From contig JAJXZF010000101.1 of the NCBI GenBank assembly GCA_021780225.1, positions 1 to 44,434 on the forward strand: a DNA stretch of 44,434 nucleotides, read 5' to 3'. Origin of the DNA: Deltaproteobacteria bacterium. Its GTDB lineage: Bacteria; Desulfobacterota; Binatia; Binatales; Binataceae. The translations under genes were made by a program, and so were the position numbers. Below, in pieces: positions 44,007 through 44,434 of this stretch (its first letter is position 1; each line of letters begins with the position of its first letter). Below the pieces are notes generated by a model. That model did not search any database. It was not told the DNA's origin and saw only the letters and a list, made by a program, of their open reading frames with translations.

Positions 44007-44411
44007 ATGAATCCGCCTTTCAAAACCGCCGAGCTCGATCATCTGGTGCTGCGCTGCCGCGATCAGGCGGCGATGCTCGCCTTTTACACGGATGTCATTG
44101 GCTTGAACGAAGAACGGCGCACCGAGTCGATTGGCTTGATTCAATTGCGCGCGGGCGCGGGGATGCTCGACCTGGTTCCGACCGTTGGCGCGCCGGCCGG
44201 CGTCGCGCGCAACCTCGATCATTTCTGCCTCGGCGTCGAAGTCGCCGACCTGCAATCCGCGATCGATTATTTGCGCACCTGCGGCGTCGAGGTTGTCGGC
44301 GAGCCGACGACAAGGTACGGCGCGCGCGGCCTCGGACTGTCGATTTATATTCGCGATCCCGAGGGCAACCTTGTCGAACTCAAGCAGATTCGGCCTCGTG
44401 CAACCGCCTGA
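44007..44411 (+). CDS. VOC-superfamily (glyoxalase-fold) protein
   Basis: A 134-residue vicinal-oxygen-chelate protein with two beta-alpha-beta-beta-beta modules. Likely metal ligands are H12 (ELDHLVLRC), the H of LDHFCLGVEV and the E of PEGNLVELKQ. Pattern RDQAAMLAFYTDVIGLNEER is that of small glyoxalase/dioxygenase-like VOC proteins. The substrate is unknown. It follows the persulfide dioxygenase gene by 60 nt and may be co-transcribed. Confidence 0.9.
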   Translation: MNPPFKTAELDHLVLRCRDQAAMLAFYTDVIGLNEERRTESIGLIQLRAGAGMLDLVPTVGAPAGVARNLDHFCLGVEVADLQSAIDYLRTCGVEVVGEPTTRYGARGLGLSIYIRDPEGNLVELKQIRPRATA

Positions 44412-44434
44412 TGCGCTCGCAATATCGCAGCCGC

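Overview
The window is GC-rich, densely coded DNA from a diderm (Gram-negative) bacterium. An outer-membrane lipid-transport (Mla) operon and several lipoproteins show the cell plan. The gene mix is: pyruvate dehydrogenase with lipoate assembly, an F420-biosynthesis guanylyltransferase, two family III CoA-transferases, a carbazole-dioxygenase-like Rieske oxygenase, a methanethiol-oxidase-type selenium-binding protein, a GMC oxidoreductase and a KatG. This suits a metabolically broad soil heterotroph; a Binatota or other deltaproteobacterial-type lineage is my guess, not something the sequence proves. No tRNA, rRNA, CRISPR array or intact mobile element was seen.

Layout. 1-4.1 kb (+): E2 (5'-truncated by the window), lpdA, lipB, lipA, an operon joining the dehydrogenase complex to octanoyl transfer and sulfur insertion. 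4.1-6.35 kb: a scar zone with a frameshifted, internally deleted IS1380-type transposase, two small lipoprotein genes, an IS256-type transposase tail fused to a truncated reading frame, and one copy of a ~160-bp repeat. 6.37-10.7 kb (-): cofC-mlaE-mlaF-mlaD-mlaC-mlaA. 10.9-15.9 kb (mostly +): TPR/SH3 lipoprotein, dienelactone-hydrolase-like protein, second copy of the 160-bp repeat, tadA (-), rhodanese, nitrilase-family amidohydrolase, CoA-transferase. A 96-bp RHS-protein relic lies at 15.9 kb. 16.0-18.4 kb (-): SDR and GMC oxidoreductases. 18.5-21.4 kb (+): a PerR-like regulator without the structural zinc cysteines, with a palindromic operator on its promoter, then katG. 21.7-25.4 kb: zinc-ribbon membrane protein, 3-methyladenine glycosylase I, MFS transporter, ICMT-like methyltransferase. 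25.4-27.3 kb: two REP/tandem-repeat fields flanking one cupin gene. 27.3-32.8 kb: selenium-binding protein/methanethiol oxidase translationally coupled to a His/Met-rich membrane protein, an orphan pro-kumamolisin-domain lipoprotein, lactonase-like MBL protein, FmdB zinc ribbon, DoxX, and a bolA-grxD pair with a clear terminator. 32.9-37.8 kb: CarAa-like Rieske oxygenase, its reductase (frameshifted), an M20-like protein that lacks the usual metal ligands and has an amber codon before an in-frame C-terminal extension, and a CoA-transferase on the other strand. 37.8-44.4 kb: unknown protein, CYTH protein, NUDIX CoA pyrophosphatase, thiI, ArsB/NhaD-type permease, persulfide dioxygenase-rhodanese fusion, VOC protein.

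How it may work together. Several genes fit a sulfur/one-carbon economy: methanethiol oxidase is known to give H2S, formaldehyde and H2O2; KatG with a PerR-like regulator would handle peroxide, and the persulfide dioxygenase-rhodanese and the free rhodanese would handle sulfane sulfur. This link is inference from gene content, not from one operon. The most unusual stretch is the Rieske-reductase-M20-like cluster, where three genes in a row combine a rare architecture with signs of decay or recoding.
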